Below are positions 45,359-53,404 of a stretch of 64,000 nt of DNA, in pieces. Source of the DNA: Aneurinibacillus uraniidurans. GTDB taxonomy: Bacteria; Bacillota; Bacilli; Aneurinibacillales; Aneurinibacillaceae. The number at the start of each line of letters is the position of its first letter. Position 1 is the stretch's first letter. Under the pieces are notes generated by a model. The model did not search any database. It worked only from the letters and a program-made list of their open reading frames with translations, and was not told the DNA's origin. The stretch spans positions 1,896,501 to 1,960,500 of the forward strand of contig NZ_CP116902.1 of the NCBI RefSeq assembly GCF_028471905.1, read 5' to 3'. The position numbers were made by a program, and so were the translations under genes.

Positions 45359-45670
45359 ATGGATACCATGATAATCTTTAAAGCTTTGTCTAATGATACC
45401 CGCGTGCAAATTTTGAAGTGGTTAAAAAATCCGGATGAAAATTTCGGTCCACAATTGTATTTACCACCGGATGCTGACTTTGAAGGAGGGATATGTGTAG
45501 GAAGCATTCAAGAAAAAACAGGATTAGCGCAATCCGTGATTTCCAGCTATTTGATGCTCATGAAGAAAGCTGGACTTTTGGAATCTAAGCGATACGGGCA
45601 ATGGACCTATTACCGGAGAAATGAAGAAACGATTCGTAAATTGGCCGACTATATCAAAAATGAAGTGTAG
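45359..45670 (+). CDS. ArsR-family repressor
   Basis: A 103-residue winged helix: FKALSNDTRVQILKWLKNPD, the recognition helix LAQSVISSYLMLMKKAGLLE and the wing YGQWTYYRRN. It has an insertion of about 20 residues (FGPQLYLPPDADFEGGICVG) between helices 2 and 3, seen in an ArsR subfamily that pairs with MFS efflux genes. The ATG at 45359 lies 10 bp after the operator and has no strong ribosome site; ATG at 45368 is an alternative. A terminator overlaps its stop codon, so it is transcribed apart from the MFS gene. Confidence 0.85.
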   Translation: MDTMIIFKALSNDTRVQILKWLKNPDENFGPQLYLPPDADFEGGICVGSIQEKTGLAQSVISSYLMLMKKAGLLESKRYGQWTYYRRNEETIRKLADYIKNEV

Positions 45671-45703
45671 GTAGCTTCAATAAATTAAAGCTACCTACTT
45701 TTT
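45667..45703 (+). terminator. Terminator overlapping the ArsR stop codon
   Basis: 11-bp stem GTAGGTAGCTT / AAGCTACCTAC and five T. Confidence 0.85.
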
Positions 45704-45713
45704 ATACATATAT

Positions 45714-45733
45714 ATATCTGTTTATATAGATAT
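45714..45733. promoter_or_regulatory. Operator upstream of the MFS gene (ATATCT type)
   Basis: ATATCTGTTTATATAGATAT has the same ends and right arm as the ArsR operator at 45329-45348. It lies 40 bp before the MFS start. Confidence 0.6.
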
Positions 45734-45772
45734 GTATATTTATAAAAATTATATTACAAGGAGAAGAGAAGC

Positions 45773-46960
45773 ATGGAAAAAAACAGCCCCCTATTTTTTA
45801 TTGCTCTAGGTATATTTGGCATTATCAATACTGAGCTTGGTGTAGTTGGAATTTTGCCGATGATCATGGAGAAGTATAACGTTACCGCAGCACTGGCTGG
45901 AATGCTTGTTAGTTCATTTGCTCTTATTATTGCTCTGTTTGGTCCTTGGATGACGTTATTACTGTCAAGGTTGAACCGTAAGACAGTATTAATAGGCATT
46001 CTGCTTCTATTTGCTGTCTCTAATGTGATTTCGGCTTTTGCTCCGAACTTTTATGTACTTATGGTTTTCCGAATGATTCCCGCTTTCTTTCATCCGGTTT
46101 ATTTCTCCATTGCCTTCGTATTAGCCGCTGCATTATCGGTAAAGGAAGAGGTCGCGAAGGCAAGCGCAAAGGTATTTCTTGGAGTCAGTATGGGCATGGT
46201 ATTGGGAATTCCGCTTACTTCCTATATTGCAAATCAATTTTCACTAAGCACTTCGTTTTTATTTTCTGCTATTGTGAATGGGATCGCGTGCGTTGGAATA
46301 GGAGTAATGGTTCCATTCATACCTGTAAAGGAAAAAATCTCATTTGGAAGACAGCTTAAGATATTGTATAAGCCCGCTTTGTGGTTAAATATCGCTGCCA
46401 CGTGCTTCATACTTGCTGCTATGTTCTCCGTATATAGTTATTTTGCTGAATATTTAGGACAGAGATTCGACATGGGCGGAAAGCTTATTAGCGTGATGCT
46501 TGTGATTTTCGGTGTTTGCGGTGTGGCAGGTAACTGGTATGCAGGAAAGCTGTTAAGCTATCGCATGTTGAGAACCGTACTGCTTTATCCTGTAGCTTTA
46601 GGAATTTGCTATTTACTTCTTTTTTATATGGAAACATCGCTACTTCTACTATGTGGGATTATCATTGTATGGGGAGCAATTCATACAAGTGGACTTATTG
46701 TAAGTCAAATTTGGCTAACATCAGAAGCTCCAGAGGCTCCGGAATTTGCTAACAGTTTATTTGTGTCTTTTTCAAATTTGGGTGTGACGATTGGTACAGC
46801 GATTGGGGGCTGGTTTATATCTCGGCTCGGAATAGCAGCAGTCGTTTGGAGTGGTTTACTTTTTGTAATTTTGTCGTTTTTATGTATTGCCGTCAAAACC
46901 ATATATTTCGACTTAAATATAAAGTCATCTGAAAAAGCTATGGTTACGGAAGAAGATTGA
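45773..46960 (+). CDS. MFS efflux transporter (DHA1, AraJ/YdhP-like)
   Basis: A 395-residue 12-helix major facilitator. It opens FFIALGIFGIINTELGVVGI (the INTE-type TM1 of the AraJ/YdhP/CmlA-like group), with the A-loop LSRLNRKTVLIG and the TM5 motif GVSMGMVLGIPLTSYI. It probably expels drugs or sugars/metabolites. AAGGAGAAG precedes the ATG. It is controlled by the ArsR-family repressor encoded just upstream, judging from the shared operators. Confidence 0.9.
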   Translation: MEKNSPLFFIALGIFGIINTELGVVGILPMIMEKYNVTAALAGMLVSSFALIIALFGPWMTLLLSRLNRKTVLIGILLLFAVSNVISAFAPNFYVLMVFRMIPAFFHPVYFSIAFVLAAALSVKEEVAKASAKVFLGVSMGMVLGIPLTSYIANQFSLSTSFLFSAIVNGIACVGIGVMVPFIPVKEKISFGRQLKILYKPALWLNIAATCFILAAMFSVYSYFAEYLGQRFDMGGKLISVMLVIFGVCGVAGNWYAGKLLSYRMLRTVLLYPVALGICYLLLFYMETSLLLLCGIIIVWGAIHTSGLIVSQIWLTSEAPEAPEFANSLFVSFSNLGVTIGTAIGGWFISRLGIAAVVWSGLLFVILSFLCIAVKTIYFDLNIKSSEKAMVTEED

Positions 46961-46987
46961 CGGAAATCATTCTTAAAGGTTTCTCAT

Positions 46988-47036
46988 AAAAAACACCATT
47001 TTCATCTCGTTGTTAGAGAAAGAATGATGTTTTTTT
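46988..47036 (+). terminator. Terminator after the MFS gene
   Basis: Imperfect stem around AACACCATTTTC / GAAAGAATGATGTT, ending in seven T. 47037-47212 shows no gene. Confidence 0.65.
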
Positions 47037-47212
47037 GTTTTGGGGATACCGGAAAATATTAGTTTGATAGCGATAGGGTAAGACCACTTTTTTCATTTAT
47101 TGAGCTTAGTGGGAGTAAATAAAATCAGAACGTAAATGGTAAAAGAGGAATTGCATTCTATATAATCAAATAATAATATAATTAATAACTTATATAAATG
47201 GAGGTGAATATA

Positions 47213-47569
47213 GTGGAGCGTTCCCTTGAAGAAGTGATTGAGGTATTAAAATTGGCCGCAGATAAAACACGGCTTACTATTTTACTGCTTTTACAAGAGA
47301 AAGAGTTGTGTGTATGTGATTTAGTCGAAATGATTGGAATCTCTCAGCCAGGAATTAGTCAACATTTACGAAAAATGAAGCAAGCAGGGATAGTACTGGA
47401 ACGCAGACAAGGAACATGGATGTATTATCGATTAGATGAATCGGCTCATCCGGTGGTTCAGGCTATTCTTCAGCATGCACCTTCCCTTAAAGAAAAACTA
47501 GAAGTGTATGAAAAACAAAGAAGTTCAACGATGTGTGAAAGTGAAAACAACTGTAAAAAGGATCAGTGA
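47213..47569 (+). CDS. arsR: Arsenic-responsive repressor ArsR
   Basis: A 118-residue ArsR. The arsenite-binding motif ELCVCDL is in the DNA-reading helix region, and the winged helix has [16 protein letters not shown] and [10 protein letters not shown]. Extra Cys near the C-terminus ([13 protein letters not shown]) may add a binding site. The GTG at 47213 follows GGAGGTGA at good spacing; the ATG at 47198 overlaps that site. It is the first gene of the arsR-acr3-arsI-arsC operon and would repress it until arsenite binds. Confidence 0.93.
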   Translation: MERSLEEVIEVLKLAADKTRLTILLLLQEKELCVCDLVEMIGISQPGISQHLRKMKQAGIVLERRQGTWMYYRLDESAHPVVQAILQHAPSLKEKLEVYEKQRSSTMCESENNCKKDQ

Positions 47570-47574
47570 TAAAA

Positions 47575-48633
47575 ATGATCGAAATTCCCGTTCGTAAACG
47601 GATGTCCTTTTTGGACCGTTATTTAACTCTTTGGATATTCGCAGCCATGATTATGGGGATTGGAATCGGCTATTTTTCTCCAGGCTTTGTGCAAGTGTTG
47701 AATCAATATCAGGCTGGAACGACATCGATTCCGTTAGCAATTGGACTCATTTTGATGATGTATCCCCCTTTAGCTAAAGTACGGTATGAAAAAATGGGCC
47801 ATGTATTTCGAAATACAAAGATACTAGGAATTTCTCTTTTGCAAAACTGGATTGTTGGGCCTACCCTTATGTTTTTATTGGCCATTCTTTTTCTGCGTGA
47901 TTATCCAGAATACATGGTTGGCTTAATCATGATCGGGCTTGCTCGCTGTATTGCCATGGTCGTTGTTTGGAATGATCTTGCGAAAGGAGATCCTGAATAC
48001 GCGGCAGGGCTTGTTGCCTTTAACTCAATATTCCAGGTGTTCTTTTACTCTGTTTACGCGTATGTGTTTGTTACGGTTATTCCAGGGTGGTTTGGCTTAC
48101 AAGGCGTTGTTGTCGATATTACTATCGGTGAAGTAGCAAAGAGTGTCTTTATTTACCTGGGGATTCCTTTCCTCGCCGGTATGATAACTCGCTTTGTATT
48201 GGTAAAGGCGAAGGGGGAAAAGTGGTATCAAAACGTATTTATCCCTAAAATTAGCCCCATTACCCTCATCGCATTACTTTTTACCATTATTGTTATGTTC
48301 TCTTTAAAAGGAGACGTCATTGTTCGTCTACCACTTGATGTAATACGAGTTGCGATTCCGTTACTTATTTATTTTGTGGTTATGTTTTTTGTATCGTTTT
48401 ATCTCAGCAAAAAAGCAGGAGCGAATTATCCGATTGCAACTACCTTATCCTTTACGGCATCGGGTAATAACTTTGAATTAGCTATCGCCGTTGCTGTCGG
48501 AGTATTTGGCATTAATTCTGGTGCTGCTTTTGCAGCTGTGATTGGTCCTCTCGTAGAAGTGCCGGCTTTAATTGCTTTGGTCAATGCTGCATTCTGGCTT
48601 CAGAGAAAATACTTTAAAGAACAAAAAATATAA
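47575..48633 (+). CDS. acr3: Arsenite efflux permease Acr3
   Basis: A 352-residue ten-helix permease of the ACR3 (BART superfamily) type. The conserved Cys lies in [20 protein letters not shown], followed by [12 protein letters not shown]. The C-terminal half has [26 protein letters not shown] with its conserved Glu (shown in part). It exports arsenite using the proton motive force. The ATG at 47575 is preferred over the GTG at 47566. It begins right after arsR and is followed by arsI after 14 bp. Confidence 0.93.
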   Translation: MIEIPVRKRMSFLDRYLTLWIFAAMIMGIGIGYFSPGFVQVLNQYQAGTTSIPLAIGLILMMYPPLAKVRYEKMGHVFRNTKILGISLLQNWIVGPTLMFLLAILFLRDYPEYMVGLIMIGLARCIAMVVVWNDLAKGDPEYAAGLVAFNSIFQVFFYSVYAYVFVTVIPGWFGLQGVVVDITIGEVAKSVFIYLGIPFLAGMITRFVLVKAKGEKWYQNVFIPKISPITLIALLFTIIVMFSLKGDVIVRLPLDVIRVAIPLLIYFVVMFFVSFYLSKKAGANYPIATTLSFTASGNNFELAIAVAVGVFGINSGAAFAAVIGPLVEVPALIALVNAAFWLQRKYFKEQKI

Positions 48634-48647
48634 GGAGAGAGACTACC

Positions 48648-49127
48648 ATGAATCCTACATTTCGAATGCATGTCGCTATTAACGTGAGAAACTTAGAGGA
48701 AAACTTGAAATTTTACCGTGCTTTTTTCGGTGAAGAGCCAACAAAAGTCAAAGAAAACTATGCGAAATTTGAATTAAATAATCCACCTCTTCATTTTTCA
48801 ATGAATGTACGTACGTATGACAATAAAGGAGCCCTCAATCATATGGGATTCCAGGTAGCCGATACGGCTGCTGTAATAGCCATGAAGGAACGTTTCCAAG
48901 AAGCAGGACTCGTCGCCATTGATGAAATGAATACAACATGCTGCTATGCGGTTCAGGATAAAATCTGGGTGCATGATCCAGAGGGCAATGCCTGGGAAGT
49001 CTTCTATACAAAAGAAGATTCAGAATTTGAATCAGCAGGCGAACCAGCAGTAGGAGGCGTATGCTGCGCTCCTGAACCCGTTCAAATTCAGTTTGGGAAT
49101 CTTGATAGTTTCAAGAAAAATAAGTAG
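48648..49127 (+). CDS. arsI: ArsI-type C-As lyase (VOC dioxygenase)
   Basis: A 159-residue vicinal-oxygen-chelate protein. Putative Fe(II) ligands are His8 (RMHVAINV), His65 (LNHMGFQV) and Glu117 (NAWEVFY). The vicinal cysteines Cys98-Cys99 (NTTCCYA) match those used by ArsI to bind trivalent methylarsenicals. A second pair, Cys139-Cys140 (GGVCCAPEP), lies near the C-terminus. ArsI cleaves the carbon-arsenic bond of methylarsenite and trivalent aromatic arsenicals. The same family includes cadmium-induced CadI; the operon position favours ArsI. AAGGAGAG precedes the ATG. Confidence 0.88.
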   Translation: MNPTFRMHVAINVRNLEENLKFYRAFFGEEPTKVKENYAKFELNNPPLHFSMNVRTYDNKGALNHMGFQVADTAAVIAMKERFQEAGLVAIDEMNTTCCYAVQDKIWVHDPEGNAWEVFYTKEDSEFESAGEPAVGGVCCAPEPVQIQFGNLDSFKKNK

Positions 49128-49145
49128 GCCCCTAAGGAGAGACAC

Positions 49146-49571
49146 ATGGCAGACAACAAAAAAATCATCTACTTCCTATGTACAGGTAACTCCTGCCGCA
49201 GCCAAATGGCTGAAGGATTCGGGAAAAAATACTTAGGTGACAAATACGATGTATACAGTGCTGGAATTGAAGCTCATGGCCTCAACCCGAATGCCGTAAA
49301 AGCTATGTCAGAAAAAGAGATCGATATTTCGAATCAGACTTCCGATATCATCGATCCAGAGCTGCTGCATAAAGCTGACTATATTGTAACTCTCTGTGGG
49401 GATGCAAATGATAAATGTCCAATGACGCCTCCTCATGTAAAACGTGATCATTGGGCATTTGATGATCCTGCGAAAGCTACCGGAACGGAGGAGGAAAAAT
49501 GGGTGTTCTTCCAACGTGTATGTGATGAAATTGAAGACAGAATCAAACGCTTTTTTAAGGAAGGAAGCTAA
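49146..49571 (+). CDS. arsC: Arsenate reductase, thioredoxin-coupled
   Basis: A 141-residue low-molecular-weight-phosphatase-fold ArsC. The catalytic P-loop CTGNSCRSQ supplies Cys12 and Arg18. The disulfide relay cysteines Cys84 and Cys91 lie in [14 protein letters not shown]. It reduces arsenate to arsenite with thioredoxin, giving the substrate of Acr3. AAGGAGAG precedes the ATG. It is the last gene of the operon, with a terminator after it. Confidence 0.95.
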   Translation: MADNKKIIYFLCTGNSCRSQMAEGFGKKYLGDKYDVYSAGIEAHGLNPNAVKAMSEKEIDISNQTSDIIDPELLHKADYIVTLCGDANDKCPMTPPHVKRDHWAFDDPAKATGTEEEKWVFFQRVCDEIEDRIKRFFKEGS

Positions 49572-49589
49572 GAAAATAACTAAATTAAA

Positions 49590-49628
49590 ATCCGATTTTC
49601 CTTGGTGCGTAGGAAAATCGGATTTTTC
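49590..49628 (+). terminator. Terminator of the ars operon
   Basis: 13-bp stem AATCCGATTTTCC / GGAAAATCGGATT and T run. 49629-49809 shows no gene. Confidence 0.9.
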
Positions 49629-49809
49629 TATGTAAAAAATCGCTTAGCGTGGGTTTTACGTCAAAATGTTGGCGGCACCTCTGATAGCGATATGGTAGTT
49701 CCCCATAATACAATTCAGTGGTGATTTTAAAAACAAAGCATTATTCCTTATTGAAATTAATAAAACAAACAATATAATAAAAGTAATTACGAAATAAAGG
49801 TGATTTAAC

Positions 49810-50268
49810 ATGAATGCATTGGATTACAAAATTCTACAACTTTTAACGACCAATGGACGAGCGACTTGGGCTGAATTAGCAGCAAACGTAGGGATGTCCG
49901 GTCCCGCTATCGCTGATCGGGTACGTCGACTAGAAGAACAAGGCGTGATTAAAGGATATACAGCCATTCTCAATCCGGAATCGGTAGGTTATGAAATGAC
50001 TGCTTTTATCTCCATCTCCATAGACCAGTTAGAACATCGTGAATTATTTTTAGCTCGGGTACCTGAGATACCTGAAGTGCAGGAATGTCATCATGTCGCA
50101 GGAGAATATGATTATCTACTGAAAGTTCGCTGTCAAGGAACGAAAGATTTGGATCGGATTATCAGTCAAGAATTAAGGAGATTACCAGGTGTTTTTAAAA
50201 CCCAGACAACAATCACACTTAATACTTATAAAGACACCCAAAAGATTCCGCTTCCCACTGAAAATTAG
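49810..50268 (+). CDS. Lrp/AsnC-family regulator
   Basis: A 152-residue Lrp/AsnC regulator. The HTH is at residues 3-50 (LQLLTTNGRATWAELAANVG, then SGPAIADRVRRLEEQGVIKG) and the RAM ligand domain at about 65-145 (VQECHHVAGEYDYLLKVRC). AAAGGTGA precedes the ATG. It stands 41 bp upstream of the serine dehydratase genes on the same strand and probably regulates them in response to an amino acid, serine being the obvious candidate. Confidence 0.92.
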   Translation: MNALDYKILQLLTTNGRATWAELAANVGMSGPAIADRVRRLEEQGVIKGYTAILNPESVGYEMTAFISISIDQLEHRELFLARVPEIPEVQECHHVAGEYDYLLKVRCQGTKDLDRIISQELRRLPGVFKTQTTITLNTYKDTQKIPLPTEN

Positions 50269-50309
50269 TTACGATCTCCAATTTCCACGATAGAAGGGAT
50301 TTACTGAGC

Positions 50310-51194
50310 ATGGCTTTTACACATTTGCATGAATTAATTAAGGTAGCTAAAGAGCGAAACATGACCATCGGTGAAGTAATGATGGAAATGGAAAAAGAGC
50401 AAACTGGACGGTCAGAGCGTGAGATTTTCAATCAAATGGAGCGACAGTTTGAGGTTATGGAAGAAGCTGTACGTAAAGGGATTCAAGAACCCGTTATGTC
50501 TCGTAGTGGGATTACCGGTGGGGATGCCTATCGCGTTTATGAATACATCAAGCAGGGAAATACATTTATCCATCCACAAACACTGCAAACGATGGCGTAT
50601 GCTCTCTCTGTTTCGGAAGTCAATGCCGGAATGGGACGCATTGTAGCAACACCTACAGCTGGATCAGCTGGTATATTACCTGGTGTATTGGTATATGCAC
50701 TAGATACTGGACGGTACTCTCGGGATACCATTATTTTATCGTTGATGACAGCAGCTGCACTTGGCCTCGTTATCGCTAATTCCGCATCCATTTCTGGAGC
50801 TGCAGGCGGATGTCAAGCTGAGGTCGGTTCCGCAACCGCAATGGCAGCAGGTGCATTAGTAGAAATTGGCGGCGGCACACCAGAACAAGTAGGTCATGCT
50901 GTTGGATTAGCTTTAAAAAACTCGTTGGGTCTGGTATGTGATCCCGTTGGTGGCCTAGTAGAGGTTCCGTGTATCGTTCGTAACGGACTCCATGCCATCA
51001 CCGCTTTGGCAGCTGCTGATATGGCGTTAGCCGGAGTAAAAAGCATCATCCCTCCAGATGAGGTGATCCAGGTTATGCATGAAGTAGGTACAGAAATGCC
51101 AGCGTCTCTTCGTGAAACGGGAATCGGAGGATTAGCTGGAACACCTACAGGAAAAGCATTGCGGGAAAAAGTTTTCAACAAGAGCAAGGGGTGA
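50310..51194 (+). CDS. sdaAA: L-serine dehydratase alpha subunit
   Basis: A 294-residue iron-sulfur L-serine dehydratase alpha subunit. Residues include SRSGITGGDAYRVYEYI, ATPTAGSAGILPGVL, GGCQAEVGSATAMAAGALVE and LGLVCDPVGGLVEVPCIVRN (in part); the Cys in the last three supply the 4Fe-4S cluster. With the beta subunit it converts L-serine to pyruvate and ammonia. Start ATG at 50310 after AGAAGGGA. The beta gene starts 6 bp after its stop; in many Bacillales the order is beta then alpha. Confidence 0.95.
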   Translation: MAFTHLHELIKVAKERNMTIGEVMMEMEKEQTGRSEREIFNQMERQFEVMEEAVRKGIQEPVMSRSGITGGDAYRVYEYIKQGNTFIHPQTLQTMAYALSVSEVNAGMGRIVATPTAGSAGILPGVLVYALDTGRYSRDTIILSLMTAAALGLVIANSASISGAAGGCQAEVGSATAMAAGALVEIGGGTPEQVGHAVGLALKNSLGLVCDPVGGLVEVPCIVRNGLHAITALAAADMALAGVKSIIPPDEVIQVMHEVGTEMPASLRETGIGGLAGTPTGKALREKVFNKSKG

Positions 51195-51200
51195 ATCCCA

Positions 51201-51869
51201 TTGAAATACACAAGTATGTTTGAGATTATTGGTCCAATCATGGTGGGGCCGTCTAGCTCCCATACAGCAGGAGCGGTTCGCATTGGAAACATCGCCCGAC
51301 AAATACTGGATGAATGTCCAACAAAGGTGACATTTCAGCTTATGGGTTCATTTGCCGAAACGTATCAAGGTCATGGTACTGACTTGGCTTTGTTAGCGGG
51401 GATCTTAGGGATGACCACAGCTAGTAACGATGTCCCGATATCTGACCAAATTGCGTCCGAAATGGGCGTTGAATATAGCTTTACGAAAGCAAATGCCGGG
51501 ATGCACCATCCTAATACTGTGCGAATTGAGGCAACCGGGCCTACCCGGTCTGTAAAATTACTGGCTAGCTCCCTGGGTGGTGGAAAAGCTGAGGTGCAGG
51601 AACTTGATGATCTGCCCGTGAAATTTACAGGAGAAAAGCCGACACTGATTCTTTACCATACAGATCAAAAAGGTTTTTTAGCGAAAATATCCCACATTCT
51701 CAATACGCAAGGATATAATATTGCACGATTGACTTTGGAAAGGTGGAAAAAAGGGGAACTGGCAATTACAGTTTGTGAAGTCGACGAAATACTACGTGAT
51801 GAGATTATACAAATGATAAAAGCATCGATCCCCTTTTTAAAGGATGTTAAATTGGTGCAAACCATTTAG
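51201..51869 (+). CDS. sdaAB: L-serine dehydratase beta subunit
   Basis: A 222-residue beta subunit. The N-terminal domain has EIIGPIMVGPSSSHTAGAVR, FQLMGSFAETYQGHGTD and MHHPNTVRIE. An ACT domain occupies about residues 148-220 (TLILYHTDQKGFLAKISHIL) and may bind serine. The start is a TTG at 51201 after AAGGGGTGA. It completes the enzyme with SdaAA. Confidence 0.95.
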   Translation: MKYTSMFEIIGPIMVGPSSSHTAGAVRIGNIARQILDECPTKVTFQLMGSFAETYQGHGTDLALLAGILGMTTASNDVPISDQIASEMGVEYSFTKANAGMHHPNTVRIEATGPTRSVKLLASSLGGGKAEVQELDDLPVKFTGEKPTLILYHTDQKGFLAKISHILNTQGYNIARLTLERWKKGELAITVCEVDEILRDEIIQMIKASIPFLKDVKLVQTI

Positions 51870-51947
51870 AAAATGAGAACTTTCGTTTAAAATGATTGGA
51901 GGAATGTTGATCATACACACTAAACCAATAGGAGCGAGCATAATCAT

Positions 51948-52781
51948 ATGGGCATGGCAGATAGAATATACAAAGATTTAGTCAATGATGTGTTGGAAAA
52001 TGGAGACTGGGATAAAGACCAGCAAGTAAGAACGGTTTGGGCTGATGGCTCACCTGCTTATACAAAAAGTGTAATTTGTAAGAAGGTTACATTTGATAAC
52101 CTCGAAGTACCTATTTTGACCACTAAGAAAGTAGCTTGGAAATCTTCCATTCATGAGCTGCTTTGGTTTTATGTAAAAAGAACAAGTGACGCTGCGTACC
52201 TTGACGAAAACAATGTGAAGATATGGAAAGAGTGGACAAACCAGCATAATAACATTGGAAAAGCATATGGCTATCAATTAGGAAAACCAATTATGCTTAA
52301 AGGGAAATTGACGAATCAGGTACAAAATTTGCTTGATGAACTAAAAAATAACCCGGCTTCAAGAAGGCATATTATTTCGCTATGGAATATAGATGATTTA
52401 GATCAGATGGGGCTCTATCCTTGTGTTTGGAATAACCAATGGATTGTTAAACAAGGCAAGCTGCATCTGATTGTACAGGTTCGTTCTAACGATCTAGCTT
52501 TAGGGCACCCATTCAATATATTTCAGTATTATGTACTGCAAAGAATGATATCGCAAGTTACAGGGTACGAGTTGGGGACGTTAACATTTAATATTAACGA
52601 TCTTCATATATATGAGCGGCATATTGAACCGCTAAAAGAACAGATGAAACGCGAGCCATTCCCTGCACCAGAATTATGGATAAATCCTGACGTCAAAAAC
52701 TTTGACGATTTTACAATCGATGATTTTCAACTAATCGGCTATGAACATCATCCAACCATTAAGATGGAGGTGGCTATTTAA
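51948..52781 (+). CDS. thyA: Thymidylate synthase
   Basis: A 277-residue folate-dependent thymidylate synthase (dUMP to dTMP). Motifs: SRRHIISLWN (phosphate-binding Arg region), catalytic Cys in LYPCVWNNQW, RSNDLALGHPFNIFQY and HIYERH. The catalytic loop differs from the usual PPCH form, as in the Bacillus subtilis ThyA/phage phi3T group, which is also this length. AGGAG lies about 13 nt before the ATG at 51948; the ATG at 51954 is an alternative. Its stop overlaps the dihydrofolate reductase start (TAATG). Confidence 0.93.
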   Translation: MGMADRIYKDLVNDVLENGDWDKDQQVRTVWADGSPAYTKSVICKKVTFDNLEVPILTTKKVAWKSSIHELLWFYVKRTSDAAYLDENNVKIWKEWTNQHNNIGKAYGYQLGKPIMLKGKLTNQVQNLLDELKNNPASRRHIISLWNIDDLDQMGLYPCVWNNQWIVKQGKLHLIVQVRSNDLALGHPFNIFQYYVLQRMISQVTGYELGTLTFNINDLHIYERHIEPLKEQMKREPFPAPELWINPDVKNFDDFTIDDFQLIGYEHHPTIKMEVAI

Positions 52782-53272
52782 TGCTTTCTATGATTGTAGC
52801 CATGGATGTAGACAGGGGCATAGGTAAAGATAATCAGCTATTATGGCATATTCCAGAGGACTTGCAGTATTTCAAAAGTATAACGAGTCATAAGGTAGTG
52901 GTAATGGGGAGGAAAACCTTTGAATCAATTGGCAGGCCGCTTCCTAATAGAACGAATATAATTTTGACCAGGGATCCTTCCTATCAGGCACCTGGCTGTC
53001 TTGTTCATCATTCCATCGAAGATATTCTTTCAAAAAATGTGATGGGTGACGATCGTGCAGAAGTAGTCATTATAGGTGGGGCAGAGATTTACAATTTGTT
53101 TTTGCCTTACGCAGATCGGTTGTATATAACACAAGTGAACGGAACTTTTAATGCTGATACTTATTTTCCGGTATTACCAAATGAACAATGGAAAATGGTT
53201 TCTCGAAAAAAAGGAACGCAGGATACTCCATATGAATATTATTTTGAGATTTATGAGAGAAATATGGAATAG
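52781..53272 (+). CDS. folA: Dihydrofolate reductase
   Basis: A 163-residue dihydrofolate reductase. MLSMIVAMDVDRGIGKDNQL is the N-terminal substrate loop, then LPWHxPEDL-like LLWHIPEDLQYFK, VVMGRKTFESIGRPLPNR and IIGGAEIYNLFLPYADRLY. It regenerates tetrahydrofolate consumed by ThyA, to which it is translationally coupled by a TAATG overlap. A terminator with a TTCG loop follows. Confidence 0.95.
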   Translation: MLSMIVAMDVDRGIGKDNQLLWHIPEDLQYFKSITSHKVVVMGRKTFESIGRPLPNRTNIILTRDPSYQAPGCLVHHSIEDILSKNVMGDDRAEVVIIGGAEIYNLFLPYADRLYITQVNGTFNADTYFPVLPNEQWKMVSRKKGTQDTPYEYYFEIYERNME

Positions 53273-53275
53273 TCT

Positions 53276-53306
53276 AAAGTCATTCTTCGGAATGGCTTTT
53301 CTTTTT
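53276..53306 (+). terminator. Terminator after thyA-folA
   Basis: Stem AAGTCATTC / GAATGGCTT closed by a TTCG tetraloop, then T-rich sequence. Confidence 0.8.
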
Positions 53307-53404
53307 GGGAAAATTATCGATACAAAATATGGATTTACACCCGATTTATAGTATAATTTCAGTTAATATTCTGAAAAATTATACGCAAGGAGGGAGTGTC
53401 TGCA

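Noticed and set aside
46961-47212. Possible T-box, riboswitch or other leader RNA upstream of the ars, serine and thyA operons
   Set aside because: No T-box GGTGG consensus or recognisable riboswitch core was found in this or the other leaders (49629-49809, 51870-51947).
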